64,000 nucleotides of DNA from Sphagnum compactum (taxonomy: Eukaryota > Bryophyta > Sphagnopsida > Sphagnales). A program made the position numbers and the translations under genes. The number at the start of each line of letters is the position of its first letter. Position 1 is the first letter of the stretch. The stretch is taken from the NCBI GenBank assembly GCA_965153455.1, contig OZ234499.1:6706515-6770514 (forward strand), given 5' to 3'. Positions 13,001 through 25,949 of this stretch are shown here, piece by piece. The notes under the pieces are model-generated. The model had not been told where the DNA came from and made no database searches. It worked only from the letters and a program-made list of their open reading frames with translations.

Positions 13001-14443
13001 TTGGAATGAAAATCTGAAAGCTGATCTGATGGTGGCTATGGATTGTTGAACAGGTGCAAGGATCGTTTTCTGTCTACATTGGTCCGTCGGAACAATCTGC
13101 ACAATGGCGCCGTGTCCATGGGCAGCAAGTCTTAATGCCTTTACAGTTTGCATTCTCTGTGCTCGAGGTACTTGACTATCAAATAAAACCTTAACTCTAT
13201 CTTTACTGAGGAGCATTTGACAGGAATATTGACAAGGTTGTTTTATTATTGGTGGTAGGATGGAAACGAGGCTGCCATTCGCTCACCACAGTTTTCAGCC
13301 ATGCAGCCATTTTATGAGCTGCCACCGAATGTTGCAATCATTACTCTTCAGGTGAGCAGCAGCAATTGCTCCTGGATCTCAATGTAGGTTGTAGTACATT
13401 TGAGCTCTGCTAATGTTGTGGGACATTACATACTTTGCAGCCATTGCTGTTCAAGGCTGTACGTAGCTAAACAGGAAATTGCTCAAAAAGATGGGTTCTT
13501 TCTTTCTTGATCTGGGAAGGTTTTGCTTTTTGAGATCCTAACAGTGTTTTTTGGATTGGGGGAGTGGGTTGTAGGAGGTGTATGAGGATGATGACAGCAA
13601 AGTTTTGCTTCGCCTGGCCAACATTTTTGAGGTGGGGGACACCCAACAAACTCCATCAAAGACTTACTGTGATCGTATTTCCATCTTTGGTTTAGCTGTC
13701 ATTGAACTTGAGCGGTGAATGTCAGGATCATGTTGTGTGTGTGATCAGGGTCGATGTGATCTTCTTTCCCAATGCACTAGTATACGACCCCTGCAAAGTT
13801 CAGCAAACCAATCTTATTATCTTAACTGGGTTATACATTTCACAGAAGTGTAAAACTCTAACCTAAATCCATTTCTCTAAACCAATTCACTTTGATTGAC
13901 AGGTGGAAGAAAGTGAGTTGTCTAAAAATGCCACAGTCAATTTGCAGAGCCTTTTTGCAAACAGAGAGGTGAGTGTTCTTCCAGTATTTTTGGGTCTCAA
14001 CAAATATCTACTTAATGGCATATCAGAAGTTCATTCAACAACCTTCAGAATTAAGTTGAGAGTTTTTAGCTGGGGTTTTTATACACGAACTGTTGGTCAG
14101 TGTTGGTGAGCTGAAGTTAGACAAACGCCATCAACAGAATCATGACAAGGATTGGATTGTTAGTTTCAAGATTCTGATCTGGTATCTCACGGCAGCTTTT
14201 CTTGTAGCTGTGTATTGTGAAATCTCAGCATTTTGTTTACGTTGGTTTTTGCAGATAGATGATGTTGAGGAGGTTTCTCTGTCTGCCAATCAGAAAAAAT
14301 CTCAAATGAGGAAGATGCAGTGGCACATTCGAGGTGCTGCTGGCAGTCAGACAAGCAGTTCTCGAGGCCAAGACCCAATGAGCAATAAATATTCTGTTGT
14401 ACTTGCACCTATGGAGATTAGAACTTTCTTAATTGAGTTCTAA
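4026..14443 (+). CDS. Lysosomal/vacuolar-type alpha-mannosidase (GH38), 29 exons
   Basis: The product would hydrolyse terminal alpha-mannose from N-glycans in the vacuole or apoplast. By eye I join exons 4026-4295, 4776-4859, 5091-5179, 5559-5733, 6006-6125, 6393-6476, 6646-6732, 6899-7012, 7250-7350, 7505-7598, 7803-7970, 8210-8386, 8657-8722, 8889-8945, 9113-9359, 9676-9806, 10447-10521, 10943-11014, 11206-11271, 11533-11580, 11905-12024, 12240-12305, 12472-12584, 12762-12849, 13054-13167, 13259-13351, 13575-13631, 13903-13968 and 14255-14443. All introns are GT-AG and phases agree, giving about 1,076 residues (family roughly 1,000-1,025). A hydrophobic signal peptide covers residues 1-30. 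Zinc and catalytic motifs are present: HTHDDVGW (His69, Asp71), [10 protein letters not shown] with nucleophile Asp191, and QHHDGVSGT (His436/437). The C-terminus [11 protein letters not shown] is typical. Start: two adjacent ATGs (4026, 4029). The join of exons 15-16 is the least certain. Confidence 0.93.
7132..7152 (+). repeat. Short telomere-like repeat in mannosidase intron 8
   Basis: CCTAAACCCTAAACCC is a two-unit plant telomere-type motif inside the intron between 7013 and 7249. A degenerate relative (CCTAAAGCCTAAAGCC) lies near 11160-11180 in intron 18. Confidence 0.7.
10060..10330 (+). repeat. Dispersed element inserted in mannosidase intron 16
   Basis: About 270 bp collinear with 1913-2165 and, at its right end, with 2893-2960. 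It ends in GGTCACATACTGAGCACCACTGGAGATGCTCTAA. It lies wholly inside the intron 9807-10446, which is one of the longest in the gene, so the insertion probably lengthened that intron without touching the frame. Confidence 0.6.
11716..11742 (+). repeat. (TC)n microsatellite in mannosidase intron 20
   Basis: About 27 bases of uninterrupted TC dinucleotide, within the intron 11581-11904. Confidence 0.9.
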
Positions 14444-15157
14444 GAAAAATCTGCCTATGGGGAATGTGGGTAGAAGGATTAATTAGACCCTCGATGCCTG
14501 CTGCTATATGTCCCTATGTTGCATGCTGTTGTAAAGTTTCTTCCCTTATGGAGCCTCTGTGAACTTCATGCAGCCACCTGAAGCAGTGATAAAGGTTTTG
14601 ATGGTGAGGTGAAGAATTGTATAATAATTTCAGTGAGACAATGAAAAAAAACCTATGTTTAGGTTTCAATTTCAGCTTCTGGAGTTTCTTATATTGAGGA
14701 AGGGGCAGGTCACATGGGAGTTTACGATTGTTCTCAGGCTCAGGAGCTTGAACCTTGAATCTGTTACCTCCAGCAGAGGTTATTTTGTTGTTTTGGAATG
14801 TCTTAGATGTCAAATTGTTCACACGCAATTGGGGATTTCCATCTAATGATTTTGCAATTTGCAAGCATTCTTGGAGTTAAAGATTCATTTTTGAATGAGC
14901 TAACAAAGTTGTATGAACAAAACAAGACTAGACTTCAGGTTTGGTTTTGGATCTAATGTTGTAGATTAGAACAAGATGTGTAGACCGAGACCGAAACTCA
15001 TCACCCTGGAAAAACAAAAGAAAAGTAGATCAAATGCAGTTGCCCTTGGATGGCTGAGATAAAATCTAGTCACCTTATTGATATCATTGGGTCGCCAGAG
15101 CAACACAACACTGAAGAATCAGAAGAAGAAGAGCAAAATTATTGAAGAAAGTCTGCT
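14444..15157. other. 3' flank of the mannosidase gene
   Basis: Probable 3' untranslated region. AT-rich possible polyadenylation motifs (such as TATAATAATTT near 14620) follow the stop codon. No second gene is visible. Confidence 0.35.
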
Positions 15158-15200
15158 AGGGTAGGGTTTAGGGTTTACCCAAACCCTAAACCCTAAACCC
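15158..15200. repeat. Head-to-head interstitial telomere repeat
   Basis: About two units of TTTAGGG (15164-15176) are followed directly by three units of AAACCCT (15180-15200). The arms are complementary, so the sequence could form a hairpin. Single-stranded runs of the same motif recur near 22621 and 48972. Confidence 0.85.
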
Positions 15201-15284
15201 ACCAATGCAAGAAGACAAATCAATTTGCTCTGTAAGCAAGTCTTTTCTCTCAAGCTTCATGTGGATCATTGCCACTTTGGGCTA

Positions 15285-15560
15285 CATCACAAAATTGAAA
15301 AAAATAAAATCAATTTTGTGATGTTTAGGCACAGGAATATTTAGCCAAATTTTGGCTACAAGCTAATTTATACAAAAGTAGAATTTTTAAACATCCTTTT
15401 ATATTTTTGGCTACCTACTTGAACCATGTATAGAAATCTGGCAATTTTACTTAAAATTTGGTCAAATTCTGGCTATTGAAAATCTCAAAAAGCACTAAAT
15501 TTTAGAACTCTTAATTTTTTTAATATAGCTTTTTGGCAATTATATAGACAGCCCAAAAAA
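15285..15560 (+). repeat. Dispersed 'GGCTA' repeat family, copy 2
   Basis: Closest relative of the copy at 41700-41995. Shared strings in the same order are TTTAGCCA-ATTTT-GG-TACAAGCTAA, AAACATCCTTTTATATTTTTGGCTA, TCTGGCTATTGAAAATCT, AAAAGCAC and ATATAGCTTTTTGGC, ending near CAGCCCAAAAAA. That gives a unit of about 270-280 bp. Confidence 0.75.
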
Positions 15561-18500
15561 GAAGGCTAGTGCCACTCTACATGATGAAGGCAATGTTTTG
15601 ATATTTTGTGAGTCACTAAGTGGACACTCATAAGATTGTGCCCAGGGGTTTTTTATTTTTCAATTTTTTATATAATTTAAAAATTGGCCAAAATTTCCCC
15701 AAAAAAAGCTAAATTAGTTGAATGTGCACTAGAAAAAATTCCAAAAAAATCCCAATTTTTTTTGTCAAAAAAAGAAAAAATATTGTTAGAAAATAAAAAC
15801 AATGGAACTTATATGATGATACTCATTTGTTCTTGTGTGATTCTCATTTCTCTTTTGTGCACCAAGTGAACAGCATCAAGACTTCCAAATTAAGTTTCTT
15901 TGTGTATAGTCAAGATTTTATTTCAAATACAATTTTTTTGAGGTAAGTAACAGGTCAGTATGAGTTTTTTTTTAATTTTTTATTTATATATAAATTTTAT
16001 TTTATAAATTTTTTAATAAATTTAATAAATTTAATTTAAATTAAATTATTAAAAAATTATAATTATTTCCTTAATTTTGTGAGGTAGGTGGTGTAGCTAT
16101 CATACACAAGAAAACTTAGCCAAAATTTTATAAATATGGTCTAAATATGGTGAATTTTCACACAAATTTTTCCTCAAAATATGGCAACTTGGGGGCCTTT
16201 TTTTTTCCTGAAAAAGCCCTTGGACCAGTTGCATGGTGCCTTTTTTTTTTTTTCCCCCCCTTCCATGTAGTGTGACGATTTGCCAAAAAAAGAAACACTA
16301 AGACCCAAAATACAGTATTTTTTCACAATAAAAAAATATTTAAAATTTTACAATTGCATTTATGACTAGTGATTTGTGACCCTGCAAAAAAACCTCATCA
16401 ATTTTGCTAGTTTCCTAGGATTTTCAATTAGGGTTAGCCAATCATGAGATGTAACCCCAATGGTGAGCTTAGGGTTTTTAATTAGGGTTAGTCAAGCATG
16501 AGATGTAACCCCAAGGTTGCTACCAACAAAAGCTCTTTGTCACTTTAGGTCATCATTCACATTCGATGAACCTTTCTACACAATCACATTCCCTCAATGT
16601 AACCATCAAGCTTGTAACTAAAGCTTCCCTCACCAAATGAATCTCATTGCCATTTCAAATCTCAAGGTCTAAATTTATGTTGTTGCCTCTCATATACGCA
16701 CCAGATTTTTTAAGTTTACCCTCTCATTACAAAAGAGATGTTGAGCCTTGGTTGTATTGGTTGCACAATTTGTAGAGGTTTGTTTTTCTTGAGTTTTGTC
16801 ACCAACGTCTTGCTTGTGCATTGTGCAAGTTTAATGCAACTTTCAATGTGATAAAGGAGTAATCTCTAGGACAAATTTGTGCAATTACGATGGATTTTCA
16901 GGCTCCTATATACAAACAATGTTTGTTGGAATGATCATACATACCTTCCTATTCTTTACATTTTGTAAGTTTCAAAGCTCTTTGTTTGTTTTTGCTTTCT
17001 TGGTCTAAGTCAACTCTTATTTTTTGCTCTATAAATTTGCAACTTTTCAAGCTTTAGGGCTTTGCATTTGTTTAATCAATGTACCATGGCAACTTTGCAA
17101 CTATCAACTAATTTCAAATAGAAGTTTTTTTTTGTCAAGGTCTTTATTATAGTCGATGTTGTTTCATCCAATCAAGGTCTTGTTGTTTGTAATGCATCTC
17201 AAATTGGATATCATTATAGAGGACCATGTTCAGGGTGTTGGCAAGCTATGGTCTACACAAAAAACTGTCACAGTTTGACAATTTTTAGTACTTATCCAAG
17301 TTTCATGCATCATACTAAAAATTTGGAAAATATTTTCCACTAAAATTTTATAATAGATGATGGTTTATATCTCAATCTAGCATTATGTTATGAAATCAAT
17401 GCGCATATGAATAATATAATAGTCCAAAAAAAGAAAATTTGATTTAGAAAATCTTGTGACATTTTTGCAATTCCAACAAAAGGACTAAGAAGTACTACAT
17501 TTAATAATAAGTTTTCATGAAATTTTACACATACATAAAAGAAACCATAAAGAAAAAAATTTCCCATCAAAGTTTCCAATTTTTCTTAAGGTCTTGGAAT
17601 TTATATAAAATGATTTTAAAATGTTTATTAGTACATTATGGTATGACAATGTTGATGATTATGATTTTTTTAGGTTGAAAAATGTTCTTCCATTGAAGAT
17701 TTACTTGGGCTAAATGTTTCTTTAGTCATTTGAGAAAAGTAAGATGAAGTTTTGAATTTTTTTTAAAATCGAGAACTATTATCAAATAAGGGTTTTCTAC
17801 AAACCTTTATTAAATTATTGGTGTCCATTTTACACAAATGTACAATTATGTCTCAATTTCATATTCATAATTCTTGTGACTTCCTTTAATTTTGAAGCCC
17901 AAATCATTTATATGTGATATTTAAAATTATTCAAAATGAATGAAATCTTACATGTTGCTACTTTTGATATTATGTGTAGTTCCAAATTTGCATCAAATTG
18001 TGCACACCATAGCTTGCCAACACCCTTCACGAGTCTTTTATTGCTCCCAAATTTTTGCATCTAAACCCATCCACCATTACAATTCATGATTTTTTAAGTT
18101 GTTTAAGTTGATTGTTTTGTTCACATTGATTAATGAACATGTGCATTTTGACTAGTGAACTTGATTAAAATGACTTATTTGGTTATCTATCAAATTGAAC
18201 ATCTAGTCAAGTTGAACAAAAAATTGACCACCTTGGTCAAAATGGTCAAGGGGTTTTGGTCAAATGGGACATCTAATCAAATTGGATAAAACAAAATCAC
18301 ATGCTTATCAAAATGACCAAAGGGTTTCTAATCAAATTGGACATTATATGTTAGTTAATAGGCCAAGTTAGCTAGTTACTACTTAAGTTAGGTAGGTCGA
18401 TAAACCTATCTACCTACATACCTAGGCCTACGTACCTACCTACCTAACTACTACTTAGGGGTCCAAACATGATAAAGTATGCCAAAAAAGTAGTCTTTAA

Positions 18501-19139
18501 AAAAAATCTCTTTTCAACTTTCACATTCAAAAAGATATTAGAAACTTATTTAAATTACATTTTGAAATCATAGAGCATTTCATTGAGGTTATTGTAAGTT
18601 GAACATAAAGTTTGAGGAATTTTGATATAAGAAAAGTGGATGAAAATTATGTTCTAAATTGGCTAATTATTCAAATTTTTCAAAATATTTTCACATTCAA
18701 AAATTTAATAGATTATGACTATAATATGAAAAGTTGAAACCATATCTATACACACTAGGCCTTTATCAACTTGAAAGTACAATAATCCTAATTGATGTTT
18801 TACTTTCACATACTTATAACTTTATTTAACAAAACTATGACACGTACCTTCTAGTACTTGCATCTCAAAAAATATACTTAAATGCATATTAAAACATGTG
18901 ATTTTTCAATATTATGCAATAAAGTCAAAGAATTTTTAATTGTCGGTAATTGACATTAATTCATGTATTCTCGAAGGAAACAACTTAACGAGAAGGTGGC
19001 AAAACTTGATACTCATGTTGACAACCAAGCAAGAAAAGGACAAGTCCATGTAACTATGCAAATACTACATTTTATGGTGTCGTGAACCTTTATAGAAAAA
19101 ATGATGAACAACGACAATAATTTCTAGAGGATTTGGTGT
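15561..19139. other. AT-rich stretch with short direct repeats, no gene seen
   Basis: A 40-bp string containing AATTAGGGTTAG and CATGAGATGTAACCCCAA occurs twice in direct orientation (16421-16460 and 16475-16514). Degenerate TCAAATTGGACAT / GGTCAAAATGG repeats fill about 18166-18350, and a TACC-rich tract follows at about 18395-18455. No coding region is recognisable. Confidence 0.5.
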
Positions 19140-20800
19140 TTTATATTTGCAAGAGTTACAAATAATTGTCCACTTGCAAATATGTTTGGCTTTAGAAATT
19201 AGTTTTACACCAATGCCCTCTTGTTCAATCTTGTTATTGGTTTTCTATTGTGGAAGAAATGTTGCATGCCATGGTCAAAAAGACCTTGGACCAACATGTT
19301 TTGCCAAATCTTGCACTTGTTGTAGTAGTGTTTATTAGTTTTGATTTATGGATTTTTGCATGGGTGTGCATACTTTTGCTATAATTATCAATTTTTTGAA
19401 TTACACATGGGTGCCCATGCATATTATTATGGGGTTGCTTGAGGTGAATGAGACAATTGGGTAGTCCATGGTTGTACAACTTCAATCTTTGTTGGAGAGA
19501 TTTGGTTTGTTGCATCAAGTAATTACATTTATAAATGACGAGGACATTAATTTGATAGTGATGATAATAGCTTAACATTCCATCATTGATTGTGAACCCT
19601 TGAAGGTTTTGAAGGTTTATGAAGGCACATGCTTTAAGCATGTGACATCTAAGGCTTATTAGTGTGTTACAAATGACAACAAAAAATTTGTTGGGTTAAG
19701 AAATGTGAGTATGATAAAAAGTTTAGATTGGTTCATAGAAAACCATTACCTAGACCAAAAAGTCTAGGAAAGGGAGGGGAAAATGGGAGTAGGCTTGTTT
19801 TTGAAAGTGAAATGTGACATCAAAAATTAAACTTTCATGAAAACCATATTCACCAGTAAGGTCAGTATGTTTGAAAAAACCTTTGAATTTAAGAATGCCA
19901 TAAATTTTTTGTTATGGCAAATAGAAATTTGTCATTTTATAACAAAGAATATTTAAAGCCAAAATGTGGGGTGTTGTTGAAGCAATCACATCTACTTTGA
20001 ATCTTGTTGTATTAACTTGTGTGATGAATCAATCCAAGGGCCATTGGTTGTTGTCAAATGCACTGACAAAAACCATTACCTTTACTATGGACATGGAAAT
20101 TGTGCTACTACAACTTTTTAGTGGGCTTGAAATCTTTAACCTTTTTGAAGCTAAGATCCTCCTTTTGCATAAGAATATGCAAATGGAGGTGATAAAAATA
20201 ATCAAACCTTTTTTGGAGTTTTTGAGGTATTTTGATGCACGACGGTGCTTACAACATGATGGTTATCATGTTGGATCCACATTTCAAAGCTTTGTGCATT
20301 ATGAAAACTTGGTGGGACATGGGAACACAACCTAGCTAACATATGAGTATGATGTCAAAGTTGTTCCTTTTTAAATGGTGTGCTTTGATAATTGGTTAAA
20401 CCCTACTACCATTGCATTTGTTACATTAGTAGTTGATGTTGTGAGATTAAAACTTGAAGAAAATATGTTTGTTGTGGGGACCTAAATTGAGAAATCTTCT
20501 CAAACACTTGTCACTAAAAAATTGTCTTTGTTCAAAAGACTTTCGATTTCCTCATTTCCATGTACAAATCCACTAGCTTGGTGGCACATGCATGAGGGCC
20601 AATTTTTGAATGTGGGTTTCTTTGCATAACAAATTTTTAGAATCCTGAGTTCACAAAGAGAAATTGAATGGGTCTTTGGTCTTGCTAGGGTGTTGACCGC
20701 TCTAAGGCATTGTCACTTACAAATGGAAAACATGGATTTGATTATTATTATGATGAATAATTGACATGATGACTTGTGTGCTAATTGCAAGTTAAACTTC
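19140..20800 (+). pseudogene. Degraded hAT-type transposase, copy A
   Basis: Interrupted frames on the plus strand keep pieces of a hAT transposase in the right order. Near 19270-19350 a segment reads like the catalytic-domain start (MVKKTLDQHVLPNLAL, then SFDLWIF). Near 19960-20335 lies a piece resembling the middle region. At 20570-20760 is the C-terminal dimerisation region (PLAWWHMHEGQFLNVGF, then REIEWVFGLARVLTALR). Many stops and frame changes separate these. A second, better-preserved N-terminal part of the same family is at about 25.9-27.1 kb on the same strand. Terminal inverted repeats were not identified. Confidence 0.7.
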
Positions 20801-21269
20801 AAGTAATATTTAAAAACATAAAAGTCTTTGGTAGAAGAGAACTACAACTTAATTGAAGAACATGATTTTTTTAACAATTGTTGGTTGATGGTGATTAATT
20901 TTGTGGGGTTGGGGTGGTTTGTGTGGGGTGTGGTTGGGGGAGGGATCTTGAGTTGCAATTGGGCAAACTTTTCAATTCCTCCACAAGTTACTTTGTTTTG
21001 GACTCATTCATGTTGGGTTGTTTTGGGAGGCTAGGCTATACTCTTGTAAGTTTTATTTAAGCAATAGAATTGAAATTTTGATATACATAACCTTTGTGCA
21101 TATTTATCGTGTTTTGAAAATTGAAAATCATCATATTCATAATCAAAAAAAATTCACAAAATTTTTAGAAAATAAATGTGTAACTAGTTGGTGCAATAAA
21201 TCAATTTTTCTTTTGAAATACATATCCTTCTTTGTTAAAAAAAACATGTTTTTATCGATATCCATAGGA
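20801..21269. other. Spacer, nothing recognised
   Basis: G/T-rich then A/T-rich sequence with short open frames only. No conserved motif is visible. Confidence 0.4.
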
Positions 21270-21560
21270 TAGGTCTAAAAGTTGATAGTTGGACAATAGT
21301 GGTAAGAACCCTCCCCAACCTATTTCTTGTGGTCTACCTATGTTTAGGTTTATGACATTGTTTGTCACATACTTGTCCTAATATGAGTAAAGCCCATGAG
21401 TGGGGGACATTTTCAAAATGCAGGGTTAAACTTGGCTACCATCTCGTCCTAGGCCCCTTATCTTGGGAATGCACTTGCCATGGGCCCTTACCCTACACAT
21501 TACTAGGCTTGTCACATAATCAAAATTTGAAATATCAAATGTTAGATTGTAGGGGATCAT
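21270..21560 (+). repeat. Dispersed repeat shared with 43255-43460
   Basis: AGCCCATGAGTGG-GGACATT, TCGTCCTAGGCCCCTTA and TTGGGAATGCAC recur, diverged, as AGCCCATGGGTGAAGAACATT, TTGTTCTAGGCCCTTCA and TTGGGACTTCCC at 43255-43460, in the same order and strand. A further diverged segment lies at 42640-42730. The element type is not determined. Confidence 0.5.
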
Positions 21561-21589
21561 GCATTTCATTACATTGGAATTGGCCTCAA

Positions 21590-21850
21590 ACTTTTTTTTG
21601 ACTAAATTTAACAATTTGGCTAAAAGAAATTTCCAAATGGCTAAAAAGAGCATTTTTTTGGTTTTCTAGTTGCCACATTTCAACAATTAATAATAATAAT
21701 AATAAAACCAGGTTTCTCTTTTGGGTTCCAGCATGTAGCCAAAAATGTGAAGGGATGTTAAACTTTTTAACTTTCATATCCTGTTCATAGCCAAATTTGG
21801 CTAATCTGTATTATGGATGATCACCAGTTCAGCTACATCACAAATATGAG
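21590..21850 (-). repeat. Dispersed 'GGCTA' repeat family, copy 3 (inverted)
   Basis: Motifs of the family appear as reverse complements in reverse order: ATTTGGCTAAAAG, TAGTTGCCAC, CATGTAGCCAAAAATG and TAGCCAAATTTGGCTA, ending with AGCTACATCACAAA. A (TAA)n tract interrupts it near 21690. Confidence 0.55.
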
Positions 21851-22654
21851 GGGAAAAAAAAAAACAAAACCCTGATTGGCCTGATCTACCTATCTTGTCA
21901 TGTGTCCTTCACATTCAATAATGAGCCAATTAATTAATTGTCTTTACACCCGAGTGGCAAATTAGTCAAGCTTGTCATTTGTCCACAAGCATGCAATGCA
22001 AGAAGAGCATTGGGTTTTTGAAAGTCAATATTTGTGTCAGATCATAGTGTTGGGTGGAGGACTAACTTTCAATCCTTCATTTTCAATAGGAAAGAAAAAA
22101 AGTATCCATCATGTTGGGTGGTCATTAGTCCTTACTATTGTGTTGTTGTTGGGGCATGAGTCCAGCAGATAGATAAGGGGGCCCCCAAAAGAAACCCCCA
22201 AAAAACACACCAGATAATGAATGGATTCTTGCCCCCACCAGCCAGCCTTTCATGATTCACACCAAGTCATAAGAGTGATGGTGGCACTCTGAAATAAAAT
22301 GAAAGAAAAGAAAGAATAAATTCCAGACACTCTTGTCAGCCAACCCTTTTGAGAGCACCTTTGCCTGTACAACCCGTAGTACTACAGACAACTTGTGAGT
22401 CCTTCCTTCTTCTTCTTCACCTGATTTTTGGTTGATTGTTTGCTTTTGGTTTTTCTTCGGGTTGTGTCTGCATGTGTTCACTTTTGTCTTGTATTTTTTG
22501 ATGGATGAGTTCCCATCCTTGATTTTTATTTATGGGATTTTTCTTCTTTACCTTCTTCCTCTTGATTCATATGTTTGAGCCAACTTTGGTCGAGTATCTC
22601 ATACACATGTTTACTCCGAGTAAGGTTTAGGGTTTAGGGTACCATAGTGCACAA
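21851..22654. other. Spacer, no gene seen
   Basis: Only short open frames. It ends with a two-unit telomere-like TTTAGGGTTTAGGG near 22625. Confidence 0.4.
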
Positions 22655-24117
22655 CAAGGCAGCTTCAACACATGTCTGACCAATTATCAACTAATCTTGA
22701 AGAAAGTTTCTTTCGCGTGTTGAAACTGGAATATTCCCAAAAAAGATTCCTCGTGTTTTGGGTACAGAAAAATGTTGTTGTTTGAAAATTATCATTGTTA
22801 TTATTTTGGGGGAAAATTTTTAACAGTTTTACAAATAATACGATTAGTGTTGAAACTGTACAATTAGGGTACCATGATGACAGCAATAAGAGTTCGATAA
22901 CTGCCCAACATCACTGACTTGGTCATGAGAGCCAGTTTCCTCTTATTACACGAGGGTTGTCTAACCCACAACCCGGCCTTCCAAGGTCGTCTATAAAGTG
23001 GTTACTATTGTAGTACCTTTACCATTTCAGCAGTTTGTTGCCAAATAATTAATTTGGCAAAAAATTAATTAATTAATTATATTTTATTTTAAATCTTAAC
23101 TTCCGCACTTGGTTTTTTTATTTTGCAATTTTTGGCGCAATGGTTATACCAAAAAAAAAAAACAAGCTTGTGTTAGAGTTATGAAACAGTCTCATGTGTT
23201 TAGATTGTCTCAGTTATAAGTCTTGGTTCTGGAAGGTTTGCGGTGTGGTTCAAACTTAATAGTCGAAAATTTGATTTTATTAAAATTTCGGCACAAATAA
23301 TAAATATAAAATTTCAAAAGTTCAACAAAACAAAAAAATAATTTAATTTATGTCAAAATGGTAAAGGTACTTCGGTAGTGTGGCCTATGCTGCTGGCCCA
23401 AGTGCGAATAGGACCTTGACAATTGAACCCAATTTTGAAAAAATAAATTAGTTTTCAGTGATGACAAAAAATATTCAAAATCTATATCTTAACCCTCACC
23501 TTACATCCAAAAATTATGAAATCATGTTCAAGAAATTTCATTCATCAAGGGCTTTTCAACATTATCAAGAGTGGGCCCAAATTTTTCTAAAATATTTAGT
23601 TTTAGATCATAAAATTTTCTTTGGAAAATTTGTTCAATATTCAATAACTCTTGCACCATAAGTCTAAACATTACCAAACCACCTCCCTACACCGGTACTT
23701 ATCAAGGGCTTTCCAATAATACCATGAGCACAACCGGGGGTGCAATGGGTTTGGTTAAGGTGGTTTGCTATTAGTAGTGTCCTACCTATTTGAAGTCTCA
23801 GTTTTGGTTTTATAAGTGGGGTTGAAAACAAGTAAATTACTACACTTGGATGTGAGAAATATTATCATATTTGGCACATTCTGAAAATTGGGTTTCATGG
23901 TCAACATAATATAAGTGTTATATTGTAGTACCTTGGCAGCTTCAGCACTAATGAAATTATTTGTAGAAATGTTGAAGTTTTCAACAGAAAAATAAAAATA
24001 AAATCACAGAACAAAGTTTTGTGAAGGAAAATAAAGAAGCTATTGAAATATTCTTTTTGACATGGAATCTTACATTTTAATTACTTATTCAACAGACATG
24101 TGTTGAAGCTACCCTTG
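22655..24117. mobile_element. Possible 1.45-kb element bounded by 18-bp inverted repeats
   Basis: AGCTTCAACACATGTCTG at 22661-22678 is matched exactly, inverted, at 24093-24110. The similarity continues outward with one or two differences (CAAGG-CAGC versus CAAGGGTAGC). The interior is AT-rich with no transposase visible, so this would be non-autonomous. It includes a copy of the 1913-type repeat at 23745-23880. No target duplication was identified. Confidence 0.35.
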
Positions 24118-25949
24118 TAAGTATTGCCAAAATTCAGCAAATAAATCCTTTTTGTAGCACGAATTTTTTTTTTAAAAGTGTTCTCAAATGTGTGACATTT
24201 GTAGTGGTGTTGCCATTTACACTAAAAAGTATCTTAATGTAAATGAAAACTCAAATATTTCACCGTGCCAAAATATAATCTTCAAAAAAATCCTCTAAAA
24301 GAAACCTAAATCCTTCAAGAGATTATAATTCTATAACTAATCTCAAGTTTCAACACAAGCCAAAATATCATTTTTCAGAAATCCTCAATAAAAATAGACC
24401 TATTACCTAGGGGCCAAATTCCCTTAAGCTACTATATACTCTATAATGGATCTGACTAGGGAAAGTGTATTAAAACCAGTGTTGGCTGGATATTGAGAAA
24501 TGACCCGGTTATCAACCTGGGTCCAGGTCTGGGTATCAGGTGACCTGCCTGCTTGTTCCAACTATGAGCAATACCCAAATAAGAACCAAAAGCCTGGCCT
24601 GATATTAGGATTTATTATGCCCATGAATAACTTATTGGCAGGGTATTAGTTTACCACAAGTCAATAGCCTAGGGAGACCCGTATGGGGACCTTTTGCACT
24701 CACCTAGGTCCGTTTTTTTTTTTTCATCCGTTTTTTCATCCAATTATTTTTACCTTCATCTTTTTCTTCGTTCAAATGCCTTCATCCATTTAGGTATGTA
24801 GTATTCAGTTTTTGCCTTAAACTTAAGACCCTAAACCACAAGTTGTCCATCTCTCTCCACTCTGGCTTTGGTTTCCAGCAATGGTTTTTTGCTTTTTGTT
24901 AGGACTGATTCCTTCAAGGGTTTACTTCTTCAAAAGTAGCTTGTAATTGTTAGTTATGATTTTGTGATTTCCCTTCAATGCTACTATGAATGTCAATTGA
25001 ATCTTTGAAAGGACTAATCGAAGTTGAAGATACAAGTTGCTTGGGATGCACAATTTGGCTAGGAGTGCATGATTTGGCTTCAATGTGTTCTCCTTTCAAC
25101 TCCCAACAATTGAATTGATTTTTGAATTTAAAATAAGTAAGTTACATCTTCATAATTCATAAGCATGCTTGAGGATCTCTGAATTTTTGTTTCTTATGAA
25201 GCTTGGAGTTAAAGTCTAACATCAAGCTTCTATAATTAATACTTCACCTTTGTTCATTGAAAGGATCTTAATGCACCTTTTAAAGTTCATTGGAAGTCCA
25301 TGGTTCATAGTTCATTATGTGCATGAGGTTAGGGTTTATTTATTTCTTATGAAGAAGCTTCATTGAACCTTTTCAAAATTTGGAGTTGAAATGCCAAAAC
25401 CTTCTTGCTACTCTTGAAACTATTTTTTGTGTTTGGAAACCAAAACCCTATTTCGGCGTTAGACTTTTAGTGCGAAGGTCTTGATTCTTGAAACAATAAT
25501 TTGCAAAACCAAACTACTACAAAATCCTTAATATAACTTGTTGCACCAATAACCATATTCACCTTCATCCATACAATTCTGTTTGTAATTAACAAGTTCC
25601 CAAAGTTTTTAAATTTTTCTTACAAAGTTAGATTGCAAATGGCAAAGATTGAAACATTCAACAAGATTATGATGATATTGATGACTTGGAAATGGGGAAC
25701 TTAGCTAAAGGTTCAAGACTAGTGGTTGGTCCACTTTTAACACTAAGTCGATTGTCTGTTTACAAAAACATTATAACTCGAAAAACTTGGATATGCAAGA
25801 AAAAATTGCATGGTATGAAAACTCAATTGACCTTAAATCAAAAAGCTTGGGTCCCTCATTACAAGTTATCTTTATCCTAGAATTGTTTTGTGGTGAATGA
25901 TGGTAATAAACTAGATCATGTTATGCCTCAAACCATGTGTTGTGTGATT

